From Serratia sp. DD3 (GTDB lineage: Bacteria > Pseudomonadota > Gammaproteobacteria > Enterobacterales > Enterobacteriaceae), in NCBI RefSeq assembly GCF_000496755.2, contig NZ_AYKS02000123.1:1-64000 (forward strand): a DNA stretch of 64,000 bases. Direction: 5' to 3'. This document shows, piece after piece, positions 50,501-58,572 of the stretch (position 1 is its first letter; each line of letters starts with the position of its first letter). The notes under the pieces were generated by a model. The model had not been told where the DNA came from, made no database searches, and worked only from the letters and a program-made list of their open reading frames with translations. The translations under genes were made by a program, and so were the position numbers.

Positions 50501-50953
50501 GTGGAGGGGGGCTATCCGTTCCAGGTCTATCAGGTGGCTGACAACAGTGGCTATATCACGCCGCAAGCCCAGCTCACTCTCAACGGTGCGAAGATGAGTG
50601 ATCTCACCGAGGACAACGGCACGTTGGTACAGCAGAGTGGACAGAATAATCTGCAAACGCGTTTGGGTGCCAAGTTCTCTAACGATACGCAATTAGGAGC
50701 GGATAAAGCGCATCCACAGATCCTGACCAGCTATCTGGAACTGAACTGGATCCACAACACCCGTCTGGCGGGTGTGACGATGGATGGCATGGAGATGCAA
50801 CAGACTGGCAGCCGTCATCTGGTTGAAGTGAAACTCGGTGTCGAAGGTAAGGTCAACAACAACCTGAGTGTCTGGGGTAGCCTGACCAACCAGATTGGGC
50901 AACAGAGTTATGATGACAAAGCGGCGATGCTGGGGGTGAGGTATAAATTCTAA
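41597..50953 (+). CDS. Giant autotransporter adhesin (type Va)
   Basis: A 3118-residue protein. Residues 1-25 (MNKSYRVIWSAALQVWVVVS) are an extended signal peptide region; the hydrophobic core and cleavage site are at 51-71 (AYA). The passenger, residues 72 to about 2830, is rich in Gly, Asn, Thr and Ala with repeats such as ATNIASGATVTL and LTLTNGG, predicting a long beta-helix. It has almost no cysteine. The last 270 residues (from RPEAGGYIANIAAANTLF) are the autotransporter beta-barrel, ending with VRYKF. The barrel inserts in the outer membrane and the passenger is displayed or released. Adhesion or biofilm function is inferred. No protease motif was seen. Confidence 0.92.
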   Translation: MNKSYRVIWSAALQVWVVVSELTKSQQKTANHSSCSHQSNKKRTQSNNLFRNSAIALSLFSSLAIYQNAYAITAIQCSADPNCVEVGTVLALTNAINNSATNAPTTVLITAPLVIPSSIPVLLNNTNNRHNLVIDGGGNNFTFNAAEAFTGAATDSGNLTFQNFGNISSNNGGPIFYSVTNTTTAVTVSLDNFGTIPNGKIVSLGDDSGTSLPANNNSVLRLVNFNGSITYAAFIQLALATTVEFTGTSTVAGLGSGGYPAIFWGMGNAANSLMHFYGTSNVTATGRVFTNGPADKGGTGKTYSYQIDDGAIVNMAFSAQNPLGVANNGVQIGSYNTGAGTFGTGATLIMNNLAGDVISNASSTVGSKIDNGPTSPGDVIYNLGAGSSLIVASGASNNGIYVSKTGAGGTGNIYIRSNGLISSDGTGVGAPSAGTGINVSETATGSAGNVVVMNDSAGNIVKATGINVTDNASAGTVNITNAGTITSNISGITLTSTLAAGKTMNVIGTGGIINAIAGNGITLSDANTILNLTGGTIATTNAANGINFSSTTGARTHSIDGTTFNINGTGQAIVKASGAATVNLSNTTINNNGAGPVFTFAGGAGGYNFNAGTNIINLTDPASIGFRTTAALDLTNFYLTIDSIAGGSKGISTTGTLAGSESVIVGPNTSLIGITAISYDNGALAQTLTNNGLVSGSVAMGGIGNTITNNGTLAALTSGAGNDVLTLNTGSVSNDVIDLGNGINTVNIYQGATVADIQTGTDNDLFNIYNSSLVSPIELGLLNAGTGINTLSLINSVIALAPTTSLQNFSAINLDTASQLILSDTNNVTSGTINLSGIGTNQLVFGADYNGDFSAVIGGVGNTELLNGANVTLTGANTFVGTWNVELGSTLNASDYSVLSPGNQLGSAAIELNGVLNLTNAGTFNNALTGNGILNIDNAGTGFSAGAGVGNAFAGTANISNTILDLTPINSAVLQNATLSDNSGSVITMSAGNYNIGNLNFGGGALRFTTGALITTNTLSTTGNSTIQADPQLLTSGNLLDLDTGVLMDLVSSQNSLTPAQLANFTLTDLSGATLAPGRDVAYFQGGNNVALNTFSFSLVSNLGLSIYEQLSVSQILDGQTLTLTSAGATDTGLSAQLTGTGNLAIDATGGPITLNNGANNYQGTTSVDSGTLNVGADGALGNTSSLITLAGTIVNLGGFTQTVGSLTNAGILDLVGGTLTLTNGGTSSSVNGLVGTGNLNVQNGLFTVSAANNGYTAQTNINTGAAVTLSAADALGSGGISVAGTLNLNAADANFDNVLSGAGAVNANAAITLAADNTGFTGFYNVTSPGSLTAIQANNLGTSTVDLLNSGAQLILNGFNDSLTAALVGVTGSSVEVINSANTVLSTDNSGFAGLFNIDGTSTLTASDSMHLGGSSVAIASGGQLIFDGYNSGILSTLNNTLTGAGNWILTNSSIDLSDNTTRVSGLTGDIVLNNGAVLTMNQVTTLDAGTALNLANSNSVLNINTTGAFTLGNELLGTGTVNVNTANGAFDFANTVGTGFAGTVTLQDTQFSLADTNAATLAGASLTLNSGSVTTVGVPSVSSNPSIQNLEINNDAVLTFTAGAPLAEAESVLNVSTFTANGGAINLNTGLGWDNVNPVPTGLSILDQNRGVVGSKLINATSPSVGAGNLTLQINGVAIDSSTAVTANITQGADTVAIATYNYALTDSDTSGAAGLYLNYGLTELNLVFNGANALKVATGTDPTSNRELTALITGTGDIFFDATNGPLTVSNNDNDYSGATTISAGNLISGADNVLGGTSTLTVNTGATWNLDRHSQNLKVLANSGTIDLAQGVLNISNGGTSDSVGGLTGAGTLNVTGGTLTLSADNNTLSAATNIASGATVTLNSTGNLGVSSLVDVGGTLNFNGANTFANQFRGAGVINTNAAVQLSGASTFSGTHNVNADGALTVTAANNLGDAAATVNLLTNTSQLIFSGVTDTVANMLTGVTDSTVLINNSANMALSGNNSGLNGLINIVGTSTLSVSDNQNLGASAVDIETGSTLIFNQLTGTLNNVLSGAGTWALSGSNVDLINTNANTFLGTVSINNSSTLNIDSANLLNTATIVDIVTGSDTLNINNNGNFIFDNQLIGTGVMNVTTNNNQFSFGANIGNGFTGTVNLFNTQFLLSGDNTTGNTSTTLNLDTGSTTTVGTGTQSIGALTFNGGTLIYDQIIENNGQLTAAGTINATSINTTGGGTVSVALPANVQPDITGLGVLSLDTGAIVVGLIQGTATGTGQELTLTDGTNTPITSTYKQGILNPNSTTVAATGTFGFGLTTGEALDGLYMNYGLSVLDLLTTTNDALVLTGALADNGTAANELTAQIIGTGDLAVNSPNDGSIVVLSNDTNSYTGATLVRSGILQLGSNSALGNTGNLSISNGATVDLSTYTQSVGTLNTEANALLDMGEGTLTVGNGGLSNGMLTGKGGLVLTGGILTLTSNSPDYRGITDINAGATALLKETKALGIGAIIVDGTLNLDDAVGGLYNPLSGSGNTLLTNNSDVLLMNDNSNYSGTFTLESDNAMTATEAKNFGAASVNNNGNLILSNTSYWNLTTPISGTGVVTKQGNGMVYIGSSTVTANATVVQAGSLIIGTEPALMSAVLPAASGPVVLNSDVFVQTYGTFGGDGTVTGNLTNEGNVLVGRSANGVDYGTLTVNGDYIGQGGNLTFDSVLAGDNSPTDKLVIAGDTSGTGTVAVNNIGGQGAQNTNGIEIISVGGTSAATFTLNGRAVAGALEYFLYQGTTADPTNGNWYLRSNYVQPTYRPEAGGYIANIAAANTLFNSRLEDMSASSTANGTDDMDTSLWLRQSISRNKFKDASGQLSNTSSRFVTQLGGEVWDGQLTGKDYVGVGVMAGYARSTGTTDATSLTYKADNSLTGYSIGVYGTWYQNAVKHNSPYVHTWLQYEWFEGSVNGDLLSSEKYHLRGVSMSVEGGYPFQVYQVADNSGYITPQAQLTLNGAKMSDLTEDNGTLVQQSGQNNLQTRLGAKFSNDTQLGADKAHPQILTSYLELNWIHNTRLAGVTMDGMEMQQTGSRHLVEVKLGVEGKVNNNLSVWGSLTNQIGQQSYDDKAAMLGVRYKF

Positions 50954-51444
50954 GGGCTTGATCTGTTTTCTTTAATGTCTTGATGTGATGGCAGGTGTGC
51001 GGGGAACCGCACACCTGTTATGACCTGATGAGGTGATACAGCAACCCATCCAGCACATGGGGAGACTCCCTGACCCGGCTGATCATTTTGGTATAAAATG
51101 GGCTGTATTAGTCTGATATATCCGTCATACTTGCCAGTTGCATGTGTGTCGGCTTTCCTCGCTCAGAAAGTATTATCTGCCAAATGACGCAGGATGATAC
51201 GCAAGATAGTACATCTTACACGCCAACCAGGAATATCCTGACACTGAAGGCCAGAGATGTTGATGCTTTGAGGATGTAGGTTCAGAGATAAAACAATAAG
51301 GTCGCCCTGCTGTGAGCATACCGGGTATTCTGTCCAAAGGTACTGGTCGACGGAAACATTTATAGTGCGATGGACGCGCGCTTCTCAAGATTTTTCAATC
51401 GTTCTGGCCAAATAGCTGGACAATACACAACAAGAGGAAAAAGT
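50954..51444. other. Intergenic region upstream of osmF, with a repeat fragment
   Basis: Holds the autotransporter hairpin and, at 51115-51170, one end of the dispersed repeat (ATATATCCGTCATACTTGCC, AGTTGCATGTGTGTCGGC). The osmF promoter should lie in the last 150 bp; no gene is seen. Confidence 0.6.
50992..51017 (+). terminator. Hairpin after the autotransporter gene
   Basis: CAGGTGTGCGG, loop GGAA, CCGCACACCTG: a perfect 11-bp stem with only a short T run after it. Confidence 0.6.
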
Positions 51445-52377
51445 ATGGTAATCGCCCCTTCACGTGGTCGTGTCTTTGCTCTGGCGCTGGGTTTGCTTGC
51501 CGCGAGCGTTGGTATGGCGCAAGCAGCCGATACGGTGCGCGTTGGCTCTAAAATTGATACCGAAGGCTCATTGCTCGGTAACATCATCGTACAGGTGCTG
51601 GAATCTAACGGCATTAAAACCACCAATAAGTTACAGCTTGGCACCACCAAAGTGTTGCGCGGCGCGATCACTGCCGGTGAAATTGACATCTATCCGGAAT
51701 ACACCGGCAACGGTGCGTTTTTCTTTTCTGATGAAAAAGACCCTGCATGGAGAAATGCTCAGGCCGGTTTTGAGAAAGTGAAAAAGCTGGATTATGACAA
51801 GAACAAAATTGTCTGGTTGGATGCCGCGCCGGCCAATAACACCTGGACCATTGCTATCCGTCAGGACCTGGCGGATGCCAATCATCTGAAAACAATGGCC
51901 GATCTGGGCAAGTGGATCAACGCTGGCGGCAAGTTCAAGCTGGCGGCGTCAGCTGAATTCATCGAGCGTTCGGATGCCCTACCCGCGTTCCAGGATGCCT
52001 ACGGCTTTAAGCTGAACCAGGATCAGTTGCTGTCGTTGGCCGGTGGTGATACTGCGGTGACCATCAAGGCGGCGGCGGAGCAAACCTCCGGTGTGAACGC
52101 GGCGATGGCCTACGGGACCGACGGCCCGGTAGCAGCGCTGGGGCTGCAAACGCTGGAAGATCCAAAGGGAGTGCAGCCGATTTACGCGCCAGCACCGATT
52201 ATTCGTGAAGCAACGCTTAAACAGCATGCCAACATCGCTGAATTACTAAAACCGGTATTCGCTTCACTGGACGGTCCGACGCTGCAAAAACTCAATGCGC
52301 AGATCGCGGTGGAAGGTCAGGACGCCAAACAGGTTGCGGCGGCTTACCTTAAAGAGAAAGGTTTGGTGAAGGGATAA
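51445..52377 (+). CDS. osmF: Osmoprotectant-binding protein OsmF/YehZ
   Basis: A 310-residue protein from ATG 51445 (AGAGGAAA upstream). The signal peptide ends AQAAD. The mature protein is an OpuAC-type substrate-binding domain: VRVGSKIDTEGSLLGNII, GEIDIYPEYTGNGAFFF, and the hinge region DLGKWIN. It delivers glycine betaine or related solutes, with low affinity, to the YehYXW ABC transporter. First gene of a four-gene operon. In relatives the operon is induced by stationary phase and salt under RpoS. Confidence 0.95.
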   Translation: MVIAPSRGRVFALALGLLAASVGMAQAADTVRVGSKIDTEGSLLGNIIVQVLESNGIKTTNKLQLGTTKVLRGAITAGEIDIYPEYTGNGAFFFSDEKDPAWRNAQAGFEKVKKLDYDKNKIVWLDAAPANNTWTIAIRQDLADANHLKTMADLGKWINAGGKFKLAASAEFIERSDALPAFQDAYGFKLNQDQLLSLAGGDTAVTIKAAAEQTSGVNAAMAYGTDGPVAALGLQTLEDPKGVQPIYAPAPIIREATLKQHANIAELLKPVFASLDGPTLQKLNAQIAVEGQDAKQVAAAYLKEKGLVKG

Positions 52378-52423
52378 CATCTCTGGCCCCCAATGGGGGC
52401 CGACATGGAGCCGGAGAGTTTCT

Positions 52424-53584
52424 TTGATTATTGCCGTAAAAAACCGCGTATTACTGACACTGTTTATTCTGTTGCTGCTGGCTGCATTTGGGCTGCCGTT
52501 TCTCAGTTATGCCCCCAATCGCCTGTTATCGGGCACGAGTATTTCCCTGATGTCCCTATTGCACGGTCCGCCGCTGTGGCTGTTGGCGCCCCTGTTGCTA
52601 CTGGCGGCTCTCAGCCTATTGGCACCGCTCAGGCGCAATGCGTTATTAACCGTGCTGGCGGCTTCGACGCTGCTGACGCTCACACTGTGGATAAGCGGCC
52701 ATGCCGCCCTGCAGTTGGCACAACAAGGTTCCAAACTGGCGCGCACTTCCTTGGGGAGCGGTTGTTGGCTGATGCTAGCGCTGAGCCTGCTGATGGCTGC
52801 CGACGCCATCACTCGCATTACCTCCTCGCATTTATGGCGCATGCTCAGCAACCTGTTGGTGATATTGCCTGCACTGGTGCTGTTGTTCAGCCATCAGTTG
52901 GATCAACTCTCATTGTTGAAAGAGTATTACAATCGGCAAGATGTGTTTGATGCCGCGCTGTTACAGCACCTGACTATCCTATTGGCGACGCTGGTGCCGA
53001 CATTATTGATTGGTGTGCCGCTCGGGGTGTTGTGTTTTCGCTCTGCACGCTGGCAGAGGCCTATATTCTCCACACTGAATATTATCCAGACAGTTCCGTC
53101 GATTGCCTTGTTTGGCCTGTTGATCGCGCCTTTGGCGGGTTTGGCGAAAGCATTTCCTTGGCTGGCAGAACATGGCGTCAGTGGCATTGGTATGGCACCG
53201 GCAATTTTTGCGTTGGTGCTGTACGCCCTGTTGCCGCTGGTACGCAGTGTTGTCGCTGGGTTGCAAACTGTGCCAGCCAGCGTGATCGAATCCGCCTGTG
53301 GCATGGGGATGACGCGTGGGCAGGTTTTCTTCTGCGTACAGTTACCGCTGGCGTTGCCGTTGTTCCTGACCGGCGTGCGTATTCTTGCGGTGCAGACCGT
53401 CGGCATGGCGGTGGTCGCGGCGCTGATTGGTGCCGGAGGTTTTGGCGCTATTGTGTTCCAGGGCCTGCTCAGTAGCGCACTGGATTTGGTGCTGCTGGGG
53501 GTTATTCCGGTGATCGTGATGGCGGTAATCGTCGATTCACTGTTCAAGTTTATGGTTTCAATTTTGGAAGTGTCACGCCGATGA
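52424..53584 (+). CDS. yehY: ABC transporter permease YehY
   Basis: A 386-residue integral membrane protein, larger than typical permeases because of a long N-terminal membrane region (residues 1-150). The permease domain has the EAA-like loop (ESACGMGMTRGQVFF) and LIGAGGFGAIVFQGLLSS. The start is TTG 52424 after GGAGAG, matching the usual N-terminus. Stop overlaps the yehX start (ATGA). It forms the membrane channel with YehW. Confidence 0.93.
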   Translation: MIIAVKNRVLLTLFILLLLAAFGLPFLSYAPNRLLSGTSISLMSLLHGPPLWLLAPLLLLAALSLLAPLRRNALLTVLAASTLLTLTLWISGHAALQLAQQGSKLARTSLGSGCWLMLALSLLMAADAITRITSSHLWRMLSNLLVILPALVLLFSHQLDQLSLLKEYYNRQDVFDAALLQHLTILLATLVPTLLIGVPLGVLCFRSARWQRPIFSTLNIIQTVPSIALFGLLIAPLAGLAKAFPWLAEHGVSGIGMAPAIFALVLYALLPLVRSVVAGLQTVPASVIESACGMGMTRGQVFFCVQLPLALPLFLTGVRILAVQTVGMAVVAALIGAGGFGAIVFQGLLSSALDLVLLGVIPVIVMAVIVDSLFKFMVSILEVSRR

Positions 53585-54516
53585 TTCAGTTTAATCAGGT
53601 CAGCAAGATTTTTCAGGGTAAGCCCGCGGTGGACGATCTTACATTGCAGATTGCCAAGGGTGAATTTGCCGTACTGATCGGCACCTCTGGTTCAGGCAAG
53701 TCCACAACGTTAAAAATGATCAACCGACTGATCGAACACGATCAGGGAAAAATTTTCTTTGCCGGTGAAGAGATTCAGAAATTTAAACCGCAGGATCTGC
53801 GCCGCCGAATGGGTTATGCGATCCAGTCGGTTGGTCTGTTTCCGCATTGGACAGTGGAGGAAAATATTGCCACGGTGCCACAACTGCTGAAATGGCCACG
53901 CGCACGAATTCGCGATCGGGTGACTGAATTACTGGAGCTGTTACATCTGGAAGCGGATTTGTTCCGTCATCGTTATCCGTACCAGCTTTCCGGTGGGCAG
54001 CAGCAGCGGGTTGGGGTTGCACGCGCATTGGCTGCTGACCCAGAGGTGTTGTTGATGGATGAACCCTTTGGTGCACTTGATCCGGTGACACGTGCGGCGT
54101 TGCAAACTGAGATTTCACGTATTCATCATCTCTCCGGGCGCACCATTGTGTTAGTGACGCATGACATTGACGAAGCATTGGCCCTGGCGGACCGTATCGT
54201 GTTGCTCGACCAGGGCCGCATCGTGCAGCAGGGCACACCGCTGGAGCTATTAACCGTACCGGCCAACGATTTTGTGCGTGATTTCTTTGGCCGCAGCGAT
54301 CGCGGTATCAAACTCTTGTCGTTAAGCACCGTGGCTAAGCGGGTACGCCCTGGCCATGCGGAAGGGGAACCCATCACCGCCGCCATGAGTCTGCGCGAAG
54401 CACTGTCGGTGTTTGTGGCCCGGGGCTGTGAATGCTTACCGGTGATTGGCGAACAAGGCGAGGCGCTTGGCGTGTTGTATTTCAGTGATTTGATTAGCCA
54501 AAAGGCATTGTCATGA
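53581..54516 (+). CDS. yehX: ABC transporter ATP-binding protein YehX
   Basis: A 311-residue ATPase: Walker [10 protein letters not shown] at about 35-43, signature [15 protein letters not shown], Walker [13 protein letters not shown], and a switch His in [13 protein letters not shown]-terminal extension of about 70 residues carries a CBS-like module ([20 protein letters not shown]), as in OpuA/ProV-type ATPases that sense ionic strength. It is coupled by four-base overlaps to yehY and yehW. Confidence 0.95.
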   Translation: MIQFNQVSKIFQGKPAVDDLTLQIAKGEFAVLIGTSGSGKSTTLKMINRLIEHDQGKIFFAGEEIQKFKPQDLRRRMGYAIQSVGLFPHWTVEENIATVPQLLKWPRARIRDRVTELLELLHLEADLFRHRYPYQLSGGQQQRVGVARALAADPEVLLMDEPFGALDPVTRAALQTEISRIHHLSGRTIVLVTHDIDEALALADRIVLLDQGRIVQQGTPLELLTVPANDFVRDFFGRSDRGIKLLSLSTVAKRVRPGHAEGEPITAAMSLREALSVFVARGCECLPVIGEQGEALGVLYFSDLISQKALS

Positions 54517-55289
54517 ACCTGTCATCGGTCTTGCGCTGGCTACGCGATCCACTGCCCTGGACCTTTGCCCTGCTGCTGGCATTGGTGTTTGGCATGAATC
54601 ATCTACAGGGTCTGTTTGCCGCCTGGTTCCCGGATCTGGATCGGCCTGTATATCAGCAAGACAGTTTTATCTCACTGGTATGGGCACACCTGTTGTTAGT
54701 GGCGGTCTCCAGCATGATTGCTGTGGTGATTGGTGTGGCCGCTGGGGTTGGCGTGACACGCCGTGCAGGTAAAGAGTTCCGTTCGCTGGTGGAGACCGTT
54801 GTGGCGGTTGGCCAGACCTTTCCGCCGATTGCGGTGTTAGCGGTCGCGGTACCGGTTATGGGGTTTAGCGAAAAACCGGCAATTATTGCGCTGGTACTGT
54901 ACGGTTTGTTGCCAATCCTGCAGGGTACGTTGGCGGGCATTGAATCGGTACCCAGTGCCATCCGCGAAATTGCGCAAGGAGTCGGGATGAGTGCTAGGCA
55001 GATCCTGTGGCGTGTTGAACTCCCCCTGGCGGCTTCGGTGATTGTTGCCGGTATCCGCACTTCGGTGATCATTAATATCGGCACGGCGGCGATCGCCTCC
55101 ACCGTTGGCACTAAAACGCTTGGTTCGCCGATTATTATTGGCCTTAGCGGCTTTAATACTGCCTATGTGATCCAGGGTGCCGTGGTGGTAGCCCTGTTGG
55201 CGATCATCACCGATATGCTGTTTGAGCGCTGGGTGCGGCATCTCACCGCCTGGAGTCAACAGACTCTAACGGTTTCTGCTGCCGAGTAA
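54513..55289 (+). CDS. yehW: ABC transporter permease YehW
   Basis: A 258-residue permease with about six transmembrane helices and the conserved loop [20 protein letters not shown], followed by [18 protein letters not shown]. It starts inside the yehX stop (ATGA). Together with YehY it forms the translocation path of the OsmU osmoprotectant importer. Confidence 0.94.
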   Translation: MNLSSVLRWLRDPLPWTFALLLALVFGMNHLQGLFAAWFPDLDRPVYQQDSFISLVWAHLLLVAVSSMIAVVIGVAAGVGVTRRAGKEFRSLVETVVAVGQTFPPIAVLAVAVPVMGFSEKPAIIALVLYGLLPILQGTLAGIESVPSAIREIAQGVGMSARQILWRVELPLAASVIVAGIRTSVIINIGTAAIASTVGTKTLGSPIIIGLSGFNTAYVIQGAVVVALLAIITDMLFERWVRHLTAWSQQTLTVSAAE

Positions 55290-55296
55290 GGAAAAC

Positions 55297-55413
55297 ATGA
55301 TGCAGGTATCTTTGCCAATGTACGCAGGGTTCCACCAGGTGCTGGTACGGTCAGTAAGGTCAACAGACAGGCTCCCCCTCATTCAAGGAGGAGAAGCCAT
55401 AGATTATCAATAA
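55297..55413 (+). pseudogene. Possible PhnD-like gene stub
   Basis: TAAGGA precedes ATG 55297; the 38-codon frame begins MMQVSLPMYAGFHQ. The pattern xxASLPMY is a common start of PhnD-type periplasmic phosphonate-binding proteins that lack a signal, but the similarity is only about 10 residues. It may be a truncated gene or chance. Confidence 0.25.
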
Positions 55414-55418
55414 TCTCG

Positions 55419-56864
55419 TTAGTAAAGGCCCAAGAACTTCCACCATGCCAGACCGACAGTTAACAACACCAGCTGATTGACCACGCTACAGACAAACCCG
55501 GTACTCCACCAGGTGGCGGTGGGAACATAGCCAGGGGCAAATAAAATGGGCCCGCGTGCATGGGTGTATTGTGTCAAAGAGCATGAGAAGCTACTGGAAA
55601 ATGCCAACATCAGAGCCATTGGCATACTTGGGATCCCCAGTTGGATACCTAATGTGAGGAAAACTGAGTATAGCGCGACAATTTGCGCATTCCCGCTAGC
55701 AAAGAAATAGTGCGCATACAGATACACTGCATTCAATACTACCAATAGCACTATCCAATTACTGTTACCTGCCAGGCCGCTCACTTCCTGGCCGACCGTG
55801 TTGCCAAACCATGACATAAAGCCCAAGTCTTTCAATTGATCTGCCATCATTAATAGTGCAGCAAACCAAATCAACGTATCCCAAGCCCCTTTTTCGGAAA
55901 TCACATCTTTCCAGCTTAATACACCACTCAGTAACAGCAGAGATAAACCAATAAATGCCCCAGTGGTTGGGTCGATGTTTAACACTTTGTAAAAAATCCA
56001 CAGAACAAGCAGCACAACAACCGTGCCTGCCATCATCCACTCTGGTTTTGACATTCCCCCCATTTCTGCCAGCTGTTGTTTTGCCAACTTTGGAGCATCA
56101 GGCGTGTGTTTGATTTCGGGTCTGGCAGTAAAAAAGTAGATAACCAGCGGGATAAGGATAAAAGAAACCAGGCAAGGGACCACCGCAGCCACTAACCAAC
56201 CGGTCCAGGTCAAAGTAATATTTTCATTCGCGGCTAGTTTTACAATCAATAAGTTACCGGTAAAGGCTGTCATAAACATGGCGGAAGTAACATCGTTGAT
56301 ATTCCCCATGCAAGTCACCAGAAAAGTGCCTATTTTTTTACGTGAAGCATCATCTGGCCGGGATTCAAAGCTACGTGCCAATGAGTCTGCGACGGGATAA
56401 AGAACCCCACCACAACGAGCCGTATTACTCGGCATAGCAGGAGCCAGAATCAAGTCAGCTAATGCCAAACCATAAGCTAAGCCTAAGGTTCTTTTCCCTA
56501 ACAGGGTAATCAGTATCAGGGAAATTCTACGCCCCAGGCCGGTTTTAATGAATCCTCGCGCGATAAGAAACGCCACAACAATCAACCAGATTGTTGAGTT
56601 ATTCATATTTCTTAAGCCGGTTTTAATCGCATCGGCGGCGGTGGCATCTCCACCGGCATTGAGGACAACATAAACGGTGATCGCAATGATGCCAACAGCA
56701 CCAATCGGTAGCACATTAATAACAATGCTGATGATCGTAGCAACAAATAATACCAGAGAATGCCAGGCGGCCAACTTCAGCCCTTCAGGTGGCGCGATAT
56801 TCCAGAATATTAATGCCAGAACGATGATGATAGTTAAAGGCAACCATTTAACATTACTTACCAT
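55419..56864 (-). CDS. DASS-family dicarboxylate/tricarboxylate transporter
   Basis: A 481-residue protein with about 12-14 transmembrane segments and TAGGAG before the ATG. Family signatures are SNTARCGGVLYPVADSLARS (the first SNT motif), MGNINDVTSAMFMTAF, and the second half region FSCSLTQYTHARGPILFAPG. This matches the CitT/TtdT-type branch that exchanges or imports di- and tricarboxylates. The exact substrate (citrate, tartrate or succinate) cannot be decided. It is not co-oriented with neighbours, so it stands alone. Confidence 0.88.
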   Translation of the reverse strand: MVSNVKWLPLTIIIVLALIFWNIAPPEGLKLAAWHSLVLFVATIISIVINVLPIGAVGIIAITVYVVLNAGGDATAADAIKTGLRNMNNSTIWLIVVAFLIARGFIKTGLGRRISLILITLLGKRTLGLAYGLALADLILAPAMPSNTARCGGVLYPVADSLARSFESRPDDASRKKIGTFLVTCMGNINDVTSAMFMTAFTGNLLIVKLAANENITLTWTGWLVAAVVPCLVSFILIPLVIYFFTARPEIKHTPDAPKLAKQQLAEMGGMSKPEWMMAGTVVVLLVLWIFYKVLNIDPTTGAFIGLSLLLLSGVLSWKDVISEKGAWDTLIWFAALLMMADQLKDLGFMSWFGNTVGQEVSGLAGNSNWIVLLVVLNAVYLYAHYFFASGNAQIVALYSVFLTLGIQLGIPSMPMALMLAFSSSFSCSLTQYTHARGPILFAPGYVPTATWWSTGFVCSVVNQLVLLTVGLAWWKFLGLY

Positions 56865-56993
56865 AATAACACTCCTATTTGTTACAATAGCGCAGCATTT
56901 GTTTTTTTACTCAGTTAATAACCTAGCAAGTATGACTTGCGGCAGGAAATAATATAAAAATATATATGGTTCTATTTTTTGATTTTATTATTT

Positions 56994-57402
56994 TATACCC
57001 GTCATATATCAAGGCTCTTAACAAAGAGAATAAACCGGAGGGCGATCTTATGCTTTCTTCTCATCTCTGCTGTCAGATAGCAACTTGTCCAGAATATCAC
57101 TTTTCGATCACCAGCTGGGCCAGTTCACCATTCTGGTTGTGCATTGCAGTGATGGCATCGGTCAGTTGAGGGAAGCCAGGGTTCGGTAAAGCAAAAGGTA
57201 AATGCTTTGCTTGCCCTGGTGCGGAAAGCGTTGCTGCATGTAGGTGACGTGGTCAAGCTGTGGTCAAATCCGTTCCTGACCAGCTTGCGCTTCCCTCGCC
57301 ACCTAACTCCATTCGTCAGAGCCCCGCTCCTTGGGGTAAACCGTAGGCACTGTTCAAAACGCCATGCGTTTTGTCCTGCAACTTCATTGAGCTTGGGTAT
57401 AT
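56994..57402. repeat. Composite repeat region upstream of yaiL
   Basis: Both ends look like the dispersed repeat: TATACCCGTCATATATCAAG on the left and GCAACTTCATTGAGCTTGGG plus TATA on the right, but about 370 bp lie between them. The inner sequence has coding-like stretches on the minus strand (AITAMHNQNGELAQLV) in changing frames, without an intact gene. Confidence 0.5.
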
Positions 57403-57438
57403 AATCGCACAAATTATTCAACGAATTTGGAAACCAAG

Positions 57439-57978
57439 ATGACAAAGCTCACCTTACAAGAGCAGTTGCTAAAAGCGGGATTAGTGACCAGCAAAAAAGT
57501 GGCCAAAGTTCAAAGAACGGCTAAAAAGTCACGAGTTCAAGCTCGTGAGGCAAGAGAAGCGGTAGAAGAAAACAAAAAAGCACAACTTGAGCGTGATAAA
57601 CAGCTTAGCGAACAACAAAAACAAGCTGCGTTGTCGAAAGAATATAAAGCTCAGGTGAAGCAACTGATTGAAATGAACAGAATCGTTATTTCAAAAGGCG
57701 ATATTGATTTCAACTTCACAGATAATAATTTGATTAAAAAAGTGGCAGTGGATAAGCCAACCCAAGCTCAGTTGATCAATGGCCGCCTCGCCATTGCTCG
57801 TTTGGTGGTTGATAGCAGTGGTGGCAGTGAATACGCCATCATCCCCGCCAGCGTCGCTGATAAAATTGCGCAACGAGATGCCAACAGTATTGTATTAAAC
57901 AGTGCGCTGAGTCAGGAAGAGCAAGATGAAGACGATCCGTATGCCGATTTTAAAGTACCCGACGATTTAATGTGGTAA
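57439..57978 (+). CDS. yaiL: DUF2058 protein YaiL
   Basis: A 179-residue protein. I chose the ATG at 57439 (MTKLTLQEQLLKAGLVTSKK), as in E. coli YaiL, rather than the TTG at 57427. The N-terminal half is a highly charged coiled coil with many Lys, Arg and Glu; the C-terminal half is globular (INGRLAIARLVVDSSGGSEY) and ends DDPYADFKVPDDLMW. The family is nucleoid/polynucleotide-associated by annotation, with no established activity. Confidence 0.93.
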   Translation: MTKLTLQEQLLKAGLVTSKKVAKVQRTAKKSRVQAREAREAVEENKKAQLERDKQLSEQQKQAALSKEYKAQVKQLIEMNRIVISKGDIDFNFTDNNLIKKVAVDKPTQAQLINGRLAIARLVVDSSGGSEYAIIPASVADKIAQRDANSIVLNSALSQEEQDEDDPYADFKVPDDLMW

Positions 57979-58001
57979 TTAATTTTTCGGATGTGAATGG
58001 T

Positions 58002-58023
58002 GAAAAGCCCCAAGGGGCTTTTC
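58002..58023 (+). terminator. Terminator after yaiL
   Basis: GAAAAGCCC, short loop CAAG, GGGCTTTTC. The stem itself ends in the T run, typical of bidirectional terminators. Confidence 0.8.
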
Positions 58024-58137
58024 ATTAAGGTTTTATCTTCACTCAGGGCATATGGAAAAACGCACGCTGGTAGTTGCTAGTGCCGTTACTATCAGGCTGA
58101 TTGGGTTGTGTTTTTTGCTTCGTGATTTTTTCATCTC

Positions 58138-58180
58138 TACTACACTAATTATTATCCAGTGTGAACTATCTAGTGTAGTA
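58138..58180. repeat. Perfect 10-bp inverted repeat in the avcD upstream region
   Basis: TACTACACTA (58138-58147) and TAGTGTAGTA (58171-58180) with a 23-base spacer. It could be an operator or the boundary of the inserted AT-rich segment. The remainder of 58024-58464 shows no gene. Confidence 0.6.
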
Positions 58181-58464
58181 AGTACCAGTCAGCATAAAGT
58201 CTAGCGGTTCGACATAAGAAAAGTCGCGGGAAGCGAGTATGCATAGATATAATGCACTTGCTTAGTCTATCTCATCCAGGACTTGTATGGATTCAAGCCA
58301 TTCATGCAAAAAAATCAACCATAGGGAAGCTTGTAATATATTGTTTTTATTATAAAAAATCTCACATAACATGACGAAATTTTTATATGAAAATCATGTA
58401 TATAGTAGAGAATACAACAATCTATACTAAATATAGTATTACCCTAGAATTAAGCCTTACAAAC

Positions 58465-58493
58465 TTGATAAAGTTTCATTTTTAGCGTATATG
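58465..58493 (+). promoter_or_regulatory. Putative sigma-70 promoter of the avcD leader RNA
   Basis: TTGATA, 17-bp spacer, TATATG. Transcription would start near 58500 and cover the small frame at 58573 and the ATTTTT repeats ahead of avcD. A second weaker promoter (TTGCAA, 16 bp, TATATA) lies at 58824-58851. Confidence 0.45.
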
Positions 58494-58572
58494 AACAGTA
58501 TACTCATTGAAAAAAAATGAGATGTAAGTATAATCGCTCGGTTTTTATGTGACGAAATGTTAAGGAAAAATA

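Noticed and set aside
52393..53547. Alternative frames within the osmU operon
   Set aside because: They overlap recognised YehY and YehX coding sequence and are shadows.
57125..57445. 106-codon minus-strand gene before yaiL
   Set aside because: Coding-like pieces fall in different frames between two repeat ends; no intact product.
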